Origin: Planctomycetota bacterium
GTDB lineage: Bacteria > Planctomycetota > Planctomycetia > Isosphaerales > Isosphaeraceae
DNA: 46,222 bases
Assembly: GCA_021791715.1 (NCBI GenBank)
Contig: JAJYWB010000048.1
Coordinates: 1-46,222 of the forward strand
Reading direction: 5' to 3'
Part shown: piece after piece, positions 18,091 to 27,900 of the stretch
How positions within the stretch are numbered: position 1 is the stretch's first letter
Layout: each line of letters begins with the position of its first letter
Notes under the pieces: model-generated
Seen by the model: only the letters and a program-made list of their open reading frames with translations
Databases searched by the model: none
Told to the model about the DNA's origin: nothing
Made by a program: the position numbers and the translations under genes

Positions 18091-19905
18091 TTAAGGATTG
18101 GATACCCGGCGAAAAGCGGCGCTCGGTTCGATGAGCGAGCCGGGTGCGACTGGAGAGGCCGCGGGGACGACCGGAGAGGCCGCGGTGGAAACGGGAGCGG
18201 CGATGTTCGAGGAAGAAGTCGGATTGGGAGCGCCGCCGAGCGACGCCGAGTAGGTACGAGGATTAACGTTCGCGACGGGCGCCGACGCGTAGGTTCGCGG
18301 ATTCATGTTCGTACCGGTCGTCGCGGCGAGATTTCGCGGGTTGGGAGTCGTGGAAATCGCCGGAGGGGGAGGTGGCGGAGGAGGAGGCGTGGGTTGCAGC
18401 TCGTTCCCCAAAGATTGGGCGGGATTCCCCAACGCGCGATAAAGTTCAAATTGTGAACGATTATAATCGGCGATCGCCCCAAAAAAATTGTAATATGCTT
18501 GATTCAATGATTGTAGAGCGACGACGACCTCGAGCGGCCTGATCACGAGGATGCGGAGGTTTCCCGCGGCGCGTTTGGTTTCTCCCAGCCCCTGCAGGTT
18601 TTTATCCGCCGAGATGATCGCCTGCCTCAGTTCAAGATCGGCCAAGCTGATGCGACGATAAGCAGCCCGCAGATCGGCCCAATTTTGTGTCACCTCTTTG
18701 GCGATGATATCGCGGACTTTGAGCGCCTGAACTCGAGCGAGTTCGCGTTCTTCCTTGCGTTGGTTGATAAGAGCGACGTTGCCGAATCCCAAATTGCTGG
18801 CCTGCCAGATCGCTTCCAAGTCGAAGTCGCTTCGAACGTTGTAATTGGTGAGCGTGCCGCCGTTGCCGCCGCCGAACACTCCGAAAGCCATCGGGTAAGG
18901 AACCTGGGTGCCGGCGCCGCGGACGAGGAAGATCGGCAAGAGTGGACGCGCTTTTTCTTGATGGACGCGGTGTCTTGCGGATTGAACCAGAGCCTCGTTG
19001 ACGGTCATTTCCGGGCGAGTTTGAACCGCCAGCAGAACGAGTTCTTCGGGTCGCCGTTCGGGTGGAATCAGCGTGATGCGAAGCTGGGGGGATTCGATCG
19101 GCGTGACGAGCACGGTCGGCTTAAGCCGCGCCACGCGAGCCGCTTCGGCGCCGGCGACTCGCCACCGTTGCCGTGCGATCTCGCGCACCTCCTCGGCCGA
19201 AGCCAACGCGGCTTTCACACGCGCCACTTCCAGATCGGGGATTAAATCGGGCGCCAACGACTCGGTCTTGCTCGTCAACTCCCTCATACGCCGCACGACG
19301 TCGTCGATTCCGGCCAGATCGGCGCGAGCCTCGACAACATCAAAATAAGTAACGGCTAAAGATGTGAGCGTATCGTTGGTGGCCGTTTGCACATTGGCGC
19401 GTTGGGCTCTGGTCGTCTGTCGTTGCGCCAGCGGTTCGAAGATCGCGTCGGTGAGGGGAAAGATCGCCAGCGGCGCCACACCCGCGTAAAACGAGCTAAA
19501 GCTTGATTGGGTGAGCGAACCTCCCGACACATAATTTTGATAAGGCCCGTCGTGGTGCACGTAATCGATTCCGCCGATGATGTTCGGCAGCCAAAGCACC
19601 TTGGCGCCTTGCAGTTGCGCCGACGCGATCCGGAAACGTTGAACCGCGAGCGCGATATCCCACGCCTGAACGTTCGCCAATCTCATGAGTGCGGGAAAGG
19701 TGATGGGGAGAACTTCCTCGCCCGGTTCGGCCTTGGGGGGCATCAGCATCACGCGATCGACCGTCGGCGGAGGATTTGCCGGCGACTCTTTCTGATCGAC
19801 GATCGCCTGGGGAAGATCTTGAGCGTAGGCTTGGCCGGCGCCTCCCAAGAGTTCGTGAAGAATCAACACGAACCCGAACAGCATGGCGAATCGGGCCCCG
19901 TCCAT
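18091..19905 (-). CDS. TolC-like outer-membrane efflux channel (copy A) with Pro-rich tail
   Basis: 604 residues. A signal peptide (residues 1-28, ending GQAYAQ) is followed by the outer-membrane efflux protein fold (about 45-490). Motifs include GEEVLPITFPALMRL, VQTATNDTLTSLAVTYFDVV and NQAYYNFFGAIADYNRSQFE. After LGNPAQSL there is a nine-proline run and a low-complexity Ala/Ser/Pro/Asn tail of about 100 residues with two N-P-R-T-Y repeats, which copy B lacks; the tail would hang on the periplasmic side or reach the peptidoglycan. The start is well supported by GGAGGAGG six bases before the ATG. The gene follows the adaptor gene but is separated from it by an intrinsic terminator at 19944-19969, so it may need its own promoter or read-through. 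Confidence 0.92.
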   Translation of the reverse strand: MDGARFAMLFGFVLILHELLGGAGQAYAQDLPQAIVDQKESPANPPPTVDRVMLMPPKAEPGEEVLPITFPALMRLANVQAWDIALAVQRFRIASAQLQGAKVLWLPNIIGGIDYVHHDGPYQNYVSGGSLTQSSFSSFYAGVAPLAIFPLTDAIFEPLAQRQTTRAQRANVQTATNDTLTSLAVTYFDVVEARADLAGIDDVVRRMRELTSKTESLAPDLIPDLEVARVKAALASAEEVREIARQRWRVAGAEAARVARLKPTVLVTPIESPQLRITLIPPERRPEELVLLAVQTRPEMTVNEALVQSARHRVHQEKARPLLPIFLVRGAGTQVPYPMAFGVFGGGNGGTLTNYNVRSDFDLEAIWQASNLGFGNVALINQRKEERELARVQALKVRDIIAKEVTQNWADLRAAYRRISLADLELRQAIISADKNLQGLGETKRAAGNLRILVIRPLEVVVALQSLNQAYYNFFGAIADYNRSQFELYRALGNPAQSLGNELQPTPPPPPPPPPAISTTPNPRNLAATTGTNMNPRTYASAPVANVNPRTYSASLGGAPNPTSSSNIAAPVSTAASPVVPAASPVAPGSLIEPSAAFRRVSNP

Positions 19906-19943
19906 GCGGCCTCCTCCTTCGATTTGGAAATTCCGACCGAATG

Positions 19944-19969
19944 AAAAACGCCGGCTTAGGCCGCCGGCG
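19944..19969 (-). terminator. Rho-independent terminator after the RND permease-adaptor operon
   Basis: On the minus strand CGCCGGC (19963-19969) pairs with GCCGGCG (19949-19955) over a 7-base loop and is followed by TTTTT (19948-19944). It sits 57 bases after the adaptor stop and 39 bases before the TolC copy A start. Confidence 0.65.
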
Positions 19970-20025
19970 CATGCTTCATCCGTAATGATTGATCGGTTGT
20001 ATCGTCAATATTCTTTATGACGATT

Positions 20026-21522
20026 TTAGTGGACCGCCGGCTTTTCCTGGGTTTCCAATTTGATGTTCTTCATTGTCGTAGGTTCCACCACTCCCGCAAC
20101 CGCGACCTGCGACTGAAGCGATTCTTTCACCTGGACGGGTTGATTTTCGACGAGCGACTCGGCGTTGGTCGCGACGATCGCTTCCGACCCGGTGAAATCC
20201 TCCCATTTTCCGCCCGGCGTCTGTTTGGCCAGAACTTGCACTCCCTCCTCGCCGCGCAGGCCGACTTGAACAAAAACCCTTCGACATTTGTTGTTTTCAA
20301 CAACCATGCAATATTCGCGGTTGTTGTTCGCCATGATGTCGTTCAACACGGCTTCGGAGGGGAGCGTGAGCGCTCCGGGTTGTTTGGCGTAAATCGATAC
20401 GTCGGCGTACATTCCGGGCCGGAAGATCCCGTTGGTGTTGGCGAGATGGATTTCGACGCGGAGGGTTCGTGCGCGATCGTCGAGGCTCCACGAGTAGCGG
20501 GTCACTTTGCCTTCGATCTCGCGTCCCGGAAGCGCTTGCGGATAAGCGATCGCTTTATCTCCCACTTTAACGTGCACCGCGTCGATCTCGGGAACCTCGA
20601 CGGTGAGCCGCATGATATCGGTGCGCATCATCGTGAAGATGGGTTCGGATGTTTTGCTCGTCGTTCCCGAATTCGAGGGTTGGAGGAAATGTCCCGTGTG
20701 GACGTTGCGTAACGTGATCACTCCGTCGAACGGGGCGCGAACCTCGGCGTAGCTGAGCCAAGCTTTCCATTGGCTATACTCGAATTGAGCGAGTTCAACC
20801 CCCGCTTGCGCCACTTCGACGTCGGCCTCGGCTTTATCATATTCGGCTTCGCGTTGGCGTAAAGTCGCCACCGCGGAAATATACTTGGCGTTCGTTTCCT
20901 TGAAATTCGCCTGGCTCGCTAAAAGCTGTTTATGAACTTCGTCGCGTGTTTGATTATCATAAATCATTTGTTTGAGCATTTTTTGGGCGCGCTCGTCCTC
21001 GGCCTCCCAGCGTTTCACCTCGGCGGCGACTCGCGCGATGCTCGCCTCGGCCTCGTTGACGTTCGATTTCGCCGCGTCGACCGCGGCTTTTGAAGCCTTG
21101 ACGGTCGCCTTGGCTTGCTTCAGATCGGCGACGTCTTTCTTGACGCGAGCCTGCTTCACCTTCAATTCTTCTTCGATCTCGGGAACGTAAAGTTTGACGA
21201 GAAGCTGTCCCTTTTTCACGGTGTCGTTGATGTCGACGAGCGGTTCCTCGGCGAAACCCGCGATCTTGGTGAAAATCGGCGTGTGTTCATAGGATAAAAA
21301 TTGCCCAGGTTGATCGATCCGACGCGTCAGGTCTTTACGTTGCGGATGCACGACCTCGACGACCGAGGGGCCCGCTTTTTCTTGCGAAGCCTTGGCTTTC
21401 GCCTTCGCGTCGTGTCCGCCGCAACCCGTCGCGAGCGGAGCGAGAAAAAGCGGAACGAGCGCCGTGAGCAGGCGAATTCGGTCGCGAAAACCGGGAGGGT
21501 CTGAAATGTCGGATCGTTTCAT
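20026..21522 (-). CDS. RND efflux periplasmic adaptor (HlyD/AcrA type), lipoprotein
   Basis: 498 residues. The N-terminus carries a hydrophobic stretch and a lipobox (APLATGC, Cys34), so the protein is probably lipid-anchored to the inner membrane like AcrA. Residues about 60-115 and 270-330 form the split lipoyl/barrel-sandwich domain (SYEHTPIFTKIAGF, APFDGVITLRNVHTGHFL). Between them lies a very long alpha-helical hairpin (about 115-265) rich in Ala/Lys/Glu, suited to docking with a TolC channel. The C-terminal beta-barrel and membrane-proximal domains follow. It is 70 bases downstream of the second permease gene and is the only adaptor for two permeases and two channels in this locus. The start has AAGGA eleven bases upstream. 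Confidence 0.92.
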   Translation of the reverse strand: MKRSDISDPPGFRDRIRLLTALVPLFLAPLATGCGGHDAKAKAKASQEKAGPSVVEVVHPQRKDLTRRIDQPGQFLSYEHTPIFTKIAGFAEEPLVDINDTVKKGQLLVKLYVPEIEEELKVKQARVKKDVADLKQAKATVKASKAAVDAAKSNVNEAEASIARVAAEVKRWEAEDERAQKMLKQMIYDNQTRDEVHKQLLASQANFKETNAKYISAVATLRQREAEYDKAEADVEVAQAGVELAQFEYSQWKAWLSYAEVRAPFDGVITLRNVHTGHFLQPSNSGTTSKTSEPIFTMMRTDIMRLTVEVPEIDAVHVKVGDKAIAYPQALPGREIEGKVTRYSWSLDDRARTLRVEIHLANTNGIFRPGMYADVSIYAKQPGALTLPSEAVLNDIMANNNREYCMVVENNKCRRVFVQVGLRGEEGVQVLAKQTPGGKWEDFTGSEAIVATNAESLVENQPVQVKESLQSQVAVAGVVEPTTMKNIKLETQEKPAVH

Positions 21523-21592
21523 GCGAACGGTTCCTTAAAAAATAGATACTTGAATAACAATTCTGTTGATTTCAACCCGGGGTTCTCGATTC

Positions 21593-24500
21593 TCAGTGCG
21601 GCGAATCCGAGGCGCGTTTGGTTTCTTCGCGTCCCAACCCCGCGGTTTCGGGCGAATAGACCCGGCTCGCGGGATCGTCGGGATGGATCGAAGCCGAAAC
21701 GATTCCCGCTCCTCCCATGATCACCTCAAAAATCACCGGCAGGATCAGCAACGTGGCGATTGTCGCCGCGGCGAGTCCGCCGATAACGGCTCGTCCCATC
21801 GGGGCGCTCTGTTCGGCGCCTTCACCGATTCCAAGCGCGAGCGGAATCATTCCCGCGATCATCGCGCAACTCATCATTAAAATCGCGCGAAGTCGTTCCT
21901 CGGCGCCCGTACGCGCGCCGACCGCGGCGCCCGCCCCTTTCATTCTAGCTTTTTCGGCGAAAGCCACCAACAAAATCGCGTTCGCCACCGCGACACCCAC
22001 CGCCATAATCGCGCCCATAAACGATTGCGTGTTGATCGTCGTGTGCGAGACGTAGAGCGCCAAAGCCACCCCCGCGACCACCGCGGGAGTCGTCGCGACC
22101 GAGACAAACGCCAGCCGAAGCGATTGAAAATAGCCCGTGAGCATCAAAAAGACGACCACGACCGCCATCACTAAACCGCTCCCCAAGCCGCTGAACATCT
22201 GACGCATCACGGGAACCTGGCCGCGAATGTGCCCCTGTTCGTCTCCCACCTTCACTCCGCGAGGAGGATCGCCCGCTTCGGCGATCGCCGCCTCGATCCG
22301 CCGCACCGCCCTCCCCAAATCCTCTCCCACGACGTTCGCCGTGATCGAAACGATGCGTCTCTGATTGATTCGATCATATTCTTGCGGGATCGTTCCGTTC
22401 GTCACCTTGGCGACGTCCCGCAGCAACGTCGCGGCTTTGTTCTCGTTCTGCTTGACGGGAATCATTCCCACCTCGGCGAGCGAATTCATCTGCGCCGGCG
22501 GAACTTGCAACTGCACCTGATAGCCGATTCCGCTTTTGGGATCCGCCCAGTAAACGGGAACGATGTAACGGCTCGACGATGTCGCCGCGATCATCGCGTT
22601 CGAAGCCTCCGAAACCGTCAGCCCCGCCAATCCCGTGCGCTCGCGGTCGATCTCAACCTTCACCCGCGGATAATCGAACGCCTGGCCGAATTGAAGATCA
22701 CGCAAGGTTGAAATTGTCTTCATCTGAGTAAACAACTTCTCGGCGTAGACGCGATTGTCGTTTTGGTTCGGTCCGCTGATCACAACCTCGACGGGAGTCG
22801 GCGATCCGAAGCTCATCACCTGATTGATCGCGTCGGCGGGCTCGAACGTCACCGCGACCTGCTTGGCTCGCTTCGACGCGACTTCGCGCGGCACGCCGTA
22901 CGATTTGATCAAAAGGTCGCGCAGCCAAGGTTGAAGCTTGCCCGGCAACGCCTTTCGAAGCCGTTCAAGAACTACCTCGGTGCGGAATTTCTTCTCCGGA
23001 TTAAGCGCGATCCGCAGCACCGCTTGATCGGGGCCGCTCGTCCACAAAAAGACGGCGTTCGCGGTGAATGTCGGCGCCGTTTGACCGATATGGCTCACCG
23101 AAATCCGCACGCTGTCGGCGCCGAGAACGTCTTGAATTTCAAAAAGCGCCTGACGCGTCAACTCCTCGGTCACCTCCAAACGTGTTCCCACGGGAGCTTT
23201 CACCCGCATCTGAAATTGACCCGAATCGACCTGCGGCGAAATCTCCTGACCGACCTCCATCCCGCAGAAAGCCAGTAAAAGAGCGGTCGCGATCACGTAA
23301 GCGCCGAGAACCAACCACTTTCGACGGATCGCGATATCGACGATCTTCACATAAAATTGACGGAAACGATCAAACGATAAACCACGCTTTGATTGTTTCG
23401 GTTCGGTTGCTCCCGCCGCCGCGGGCTTGATCGGCTTGAGGATCCAGATCGCCAGCACGGGGAGGAAAGTTGAAGAGAGAAGCAGCGAGGTTATCAGTGC
23501 GAAGCCGACCGAGATCGAAAGCGGCACAAAGAGAGCCCGCGCAGCGCCTTGCATCAGAAACGACGGAATGAACACCGCCAATATACAAAGAATCGACAGC
23601 AAAATCGGCGTCATCGTCTCCGCTGTACCATCCAAAACCGCTTGCGCAAGCGAACGTGAAACCCTCTTCTTGGTGTGAATGCTCTCGATCACGACGATCG
23701 CGGTCCCTTCAAGTATCCCGATCGCGAGCGAAAGCCCCCCCAAAGTCATCAAATTGATGCTTTGCCCCGTGATCAACAGGCCGATCAATGAACCCATCAA
23801 AGAGAGTGGAATCGTAAGCACGACGACGATCACGCTCCGCCAGTCGCGCAAAAACAGCAGAACCGTCAGTCCGGTAAGCGCCGCTCCGATGAACGATTCT
23901 TGCAGCACGCCGTTGACCGCCCCCGTCACGTAAGGCGATTGATCAAACTCGACCTCGAGCCGACAATCCTTGGGCAGCACGCTCCTCATATCGTCGAGGT
24001 GTTCTTTTAATTGCTTCGCAACCGAAAGCGTCGACGCGTCCGCGGTTTTAAGGATCGGCATGTAGACGGCTCGGCGACCGTTCACGAGCGCCCATCCCGT
24101 CGGGATATCGGTCGTATCTTGCACCACGCCGAGATCGCGTAAATAAACGTTGACCTCGGGCTTGATCGGTATGCTTCCCAGGTCTTGAGGATCGACGACG
24201 ATCGAATTCACCGAGACGATCGGCATCTGATCCTTGATCCGCGCATTCCCCGAAGGTGTGATCACGTTTCCGACGTTCAGCGCCTGCGCGACCTTCTCGG
24301 GCGATAAGTTGTACGCCTTCAATCGCTTGGGATCGAGATTGACGACGATCGACCGCAAGCTGCCGCCGAACGGCTGAGGCGCGGTCGTTCCGGGAAGGCT
24401 CGCGAGAATCGGCCGAATTCGGAACAACATCAAATCGGCCAACTGATCGACGCTCCTCGTCTCGCTCGAAAGCGTGACGTACGAGACGGGAACCATGCTG

Positions 24501-24901
24501 GCGTCAAGCGACATGATGAACGGAGTGACCGTACCCGGCGGAAAGAACGCCTTGGCTCGATTCGCGTAAATCGCCGCCTCGGCGACCGCCTGAGCCATGT
24601 TCGTCCCTTCATGAAAGTAAAGCTTTACCAGCGCGATGTTCTGAACGTTCTTCGATTCGACATGATCGATTCCATTCATGAACAAAAAGGCATATTCGTA
24701 ATAATTGGTGATCAGCCCCTCCATCTGAGCCGGGTCCATGCCGCCGTAAGGCTGCGCTACGTAAATGACCGATTGATTGAGATTTGGAAAAATATCCATC
24801 TTGAGCTGTTGCAGCGAGAAGACGCTGCCGAGGATCAGCGCCGCCATACCCACCATAACGGTTACCGGGCGTCTGAGGGCGAATCGTAATAGCTTTTCCA
24901 T
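21593..24901 (-). CDS. RND permease paralogue lacking the TM4 proton-relay aspartates
   Basis: 1102 residues, AcrB-like (HAE) family, with twelve membrane segments and two large periplasmic loops expected. It is closely similar along its length to the upstream gene product at 24978-28295 (DIFPNLNQSVIYVAQPYGGM; QEISPQVDSGQFQMRVKAPV). In TM4, where the family has a V-D-D or V-D-x motif, this protein reads GILEGTAIVVIES: Glu398, Gly399 and Thr400 replace Val, Asp and the next residue. With both relay aspartates gone, it may not translocate protons on its own unless Glu398 substitutes. The rest looks intact, with no frameshift, so I do not call it a pseudogene. It probably works in a mixed trimer with its neighbour. 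Start: ATG at 24901, 76 bases after the other permease. Confidence 0.9.
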   Translation of the reverse strand: MEKLLRFALRRPVTVMVGMAALILGSVFSLQQLKMDIFPNLNQSVIYVAQPYGGMDPAQMEGLITNYYEYAFLFMNGIDHVESKNVQNIALVKLYFHEGTNMAQAVAEAAIYANRAKAFFPPGTVTPFIMSLDASMVPVSYVTLSSETRSVDQLADLMLFRIRPILASLPGTTAPQPFGGSLRSIVVNLDPKRLKAYNLSPEKVAQALNVGNVITPSGNARIKDQMPIVSVNSIVVDPQDLGSIPIKPEVNVYLRDLGVVQDTTDIPTGWALVNGRRAVYMPILKTADASTLSVAKQLKEHLDDMRSVLPKDCRLEVEFDQSPYVTGAVNGVLQESFIGAALTGLTVLLFLRDWRSVIVVVLTIPLSLMGSLIGLLITGQSINLMTLGGLSLAIGILEGTAIVVIESIHTKKRVSRSLAQAVLDGTAETMTPILLSILCILAVFIPSFLMQGAARALFVPLSISVGFALITSLLLSSTFLPVLAIWILKPIKPAAAGATEPKQSKRGLSFDRFRQFYVKIVDIAIRRKWLVLGAYVIATALLLAFCGMEVGQEISPQVDSGQFQMRVKAPVGTRLEVTEELTRQALFEIQDVLGADSVRISVSHIGQTAPTFTANAVFLWTSGPDQAVLRIALNPEKKFRTEVVLERLRKALPGKLQPWLRDLLIKSYGVPREVASKRAKQVAVTFEPADAINQVMSFGSPTPVEVVISGPNQNDNRVYAEKLFTQMKTISTLRDLQFGQAFDYPRVKVEIDRERTGLAGLTVSEASNAMIAATSSSRYIVPVYWADPKSGIGYQVQLQVPPAQMNSLAEVGMIPVKQNENKAATLLRDVAKVTNGTIPQEYDRINQRRIVSITANVVGEDLGRAVRRIEAAIAEAGDPPRGVKVGDEQGHIRGQVPVMRQMFSGLGSGLVMAVVVVFLMLTGYFQSLRLAFVSVATTPAVVAGVALALYVSHTTINTQSFMGAIMAVGVAVANAILLVAFAEKARMKGAGAAVGARTGAEERLRAILMMSCAMIAGMIPLALGIGEGAEQSAPMGRAVIGGLAAATIATLLILPVIFEVIMGGAGIVSASIHPDDPASRVYSPETAGLGREETKRASDSPH

Positions 24902-24977
24902 CTCTAAAACCTTTCAGGATCCCAATTTCCACTCAAATCGATCGTGTTTCGGGGTTCGGCCGTCGTGTGCGTGTGAT

Positions 24978-27900
24978 TCACGCGGGAGCGTCTCTTCCGG
25001 TTTCGGCCGGGGGATGCGATTCCTCCGTCGTCGCGGGCGCCGCATGAGCGGAATCGTCGGACAGGAAGAACCTGCTTTCAGGATCGCCCGGATCGAGCGA
25101 AGCCGAATGACAGCTCACCCTGCCCATCACCATGCTGAAAACGGTGGGCAAGATCAGTAGGGTGGCGCCCGTCGCGACCGCGAGCCCGCCGATCACCGCG
25201 CGACCGAGCGGTGCGCTTTGCTCGCCCCCCTCGCCGAGTCCCAAAGCCATCGGCACCATGCCGGCGATCATCGCGCAGCTCGTCATCAGGATCGGCCGTA
25301 ATCGCTCCTCGGCGCCCGTACGAGCCCCCTCGGCGGCGCCGATCCCCGTGAGCCGCGCCTTCTCGGCGAAAGCCACCAACAAAATCGCGTTCGCCACCGC
25401 GACCCCCACCGCCATGATCGCGCCCATAAATGATTGTGTGTTTAAAGTTGTATGCGTGATATATAAGGCGAACGCCACCCCCGCGACGACCGCCGGAGTC
25501 GTCGCCACCGAAACGAGCGCCAGCCTGAGCGATTGAAAATACGCCGTCAGCATCAAAAAGACGACGACGACCGCCATCCCAAGGCCGTTCCCGAGGCCGC
25601 TGAACATCTGACGCATCACGGGAACCTGGCCGCGAATATGCCCTTGCTCGTCGCCGACTTTCACCCCCCGCGGCGGTTCGCCCGCCGAGGCGATCGCGGC
25701 TTCAATCCGCTTGACCGCGCGTCCCAGATCCTCTCCCACGACGTTCGCGGTGATCGAAACAATCCGTCTTTGATTAATTCGATCATATTCTTGAGGAATG
25801 ATGCTATTCGAAACCCCGGCGACGTCGCGGAGCAAAGTCGCGGCTTTATTCTCGTTCTGCTTGACGGGAATCATCCCCACCTCGGCGAGCGAATTCATCT
25901 CGGAGGGAGGGACTTGCAACTGCACCTGATAGCCGATGCCGCTTTTGGGATCCGCCCAGTAAACCGGGATGATGTAACGGCTCGACGAAGTCGCCGCGAT
26001 CATCGCATTCGAAGCGTCGGCGACGGTCAGCCCCGCCAATCCGGTCCGTTCGCGATTGATCTCGACTTTAACCCGCGGATAATCGAACGCCTGGCCGAAC
26101 TGCAGATCGCGCAAAGTTGAAATTGTTTTCATCTGAGCGAACACCTTCTCGGCGTAGGCTCGATTGTCGTTCTGATTCGGCCCGCTGATCACCACCTCGA
26201 CCGGGGTCGGCGAGCCGAAGCTCATCACCTGATTGATCACGTCGGCGGGCTCGAAAGTCACCGCGACCTGATCGGCGCGGCGAGCGACGACATCGGGTGG
26301 ATCGTTCTCGAGCGTCAATCGTTCGACGACCCATTTGCGCAACCTTTTGGGCAATTCAACACGAAGGCGCTCTTTCACTTCCTCGGTGCGAAAATGTTTT
26401 TCTTCGTTGAGCGCGATTCGAATGACCGCCTGGTCGGGGCCGCTCGTCCACAAAAAGACGGCGTTCGCGGTGAATGTCGGCGCGGTTTGACCGATATGGC
26501 TCACCGAGATCCGTAAACTGTCTTCGCCGAGGATTTGCTTGATTTCCACGAGCGCCCGCCGCGTGAGCTCCTCGGTCACCTCCAAACGCGTTCCCACGGG
26601 CGCCTTGAGCCTCATCTGAAACTGGCCCGAATCGACCTGCGGCGAGATCTCTTGCCCCACCTGTAAACCGCACAAAGTAAGTACAAGACCCGCGGCGAGC
26701 GCGTAAAAGCCGAGCACGAGCTTACGCCGCTTGATCGCCACACGAACGATTTTGACGTAATTCCGCCGAAAGACGTCGAAAGCCCCCTCTTTGACCGGCG
26801 CATCGCCATGTTCATGACCATGCGCATGCATCTTCAACATCCAAATTCCAAGCACGGGAACGAACGTGATCGAAAGGAGGAACGCGCTGATCATCGCGAA
26901 CGCGACCGAGATCGCCAGCGGAACGAACAAGCTCCGAGCCGCCCCTTTCATCAAAAACGACGGTATGAACACCGCCAAAATGCACAGCATCGCCAGCAAA
27001 ATCGGAATCGTCGTTTCCGCGGTTCCCACCAGCACGGCGCGCGCCAGCGACGGGGTTTTACCCATCTGCGTATGGATATTTTCAATAACCACCGTTCCCA
27101 TATCGACCAAAATCCCGACCGCGAGCGACATCCCCCCCAAAGTCATCAAATTGATGCTTTGCCCCGTGATCAACAGGCCGATCAATGACCCCATCAAAGA
27201 AAGTGGAATCGTAAGCACGACGACGATCACGCTCCGCCAGTCGCGCAAAAAGAGGAGCACCATCAAACCCGTCAGCACGGCGCCGATGATCGATTCTTGC
27301 ACCACCCCGCCGACCGCTCCCGTCACGTATGGCGATTGATCGAACTCCATCTCGAGTTTGCAATCTTTGGGTAAGACGTTGCGCATCTCGTCGAGATTCG
27401 CCTTCAACTGATTCGCGACCGTGAGCGTCGAAGCGTCGGCGGTCTTCAATATCGGCATGTAGACGGCGCGGCGACCGTTCACCAGAGCCCAACCCGTCGG
27501 GATGTCGGTCGCGTCTTTCACAACCCCCAGATCGCGCAAATAGACGTTGATCTCGGGCTTGATCGGTATGCTTCCCAGGTCTTGGGGATCGACGACGATC
27601 GAATTCACCGAGACGATCGGCATCTGATCCTTGATCCGCGCATTCCCCGAAGGCGTGATCACATTCCCCACATTCAGCGCTTTGGCGACCTTCTCGGGCG
27701 ATAAGTTGTACGCCTTCAAACGCCTGGGATCGAGATTGACGACGATCGACCGCAAACTGCCGCCGAACGGCTGAGGCGCGGTCGTTCCGGGAAGGCTCGC
27801 GAGAATCGGCCGAATTCGGAAGAGCATCAAATCGGCGAGTTCGTCGATCGCTCTTGAATCGCTCGAAAGCGTGATGTAAGCGACGGGAACCATGCTCGCG

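Noticed and set aside
21593..24901. Second permease as a pseudogene
   Set aside because: The frame is intact over 1102 codons and similarity to the paralogue extends end to end; only the relay motif differs.
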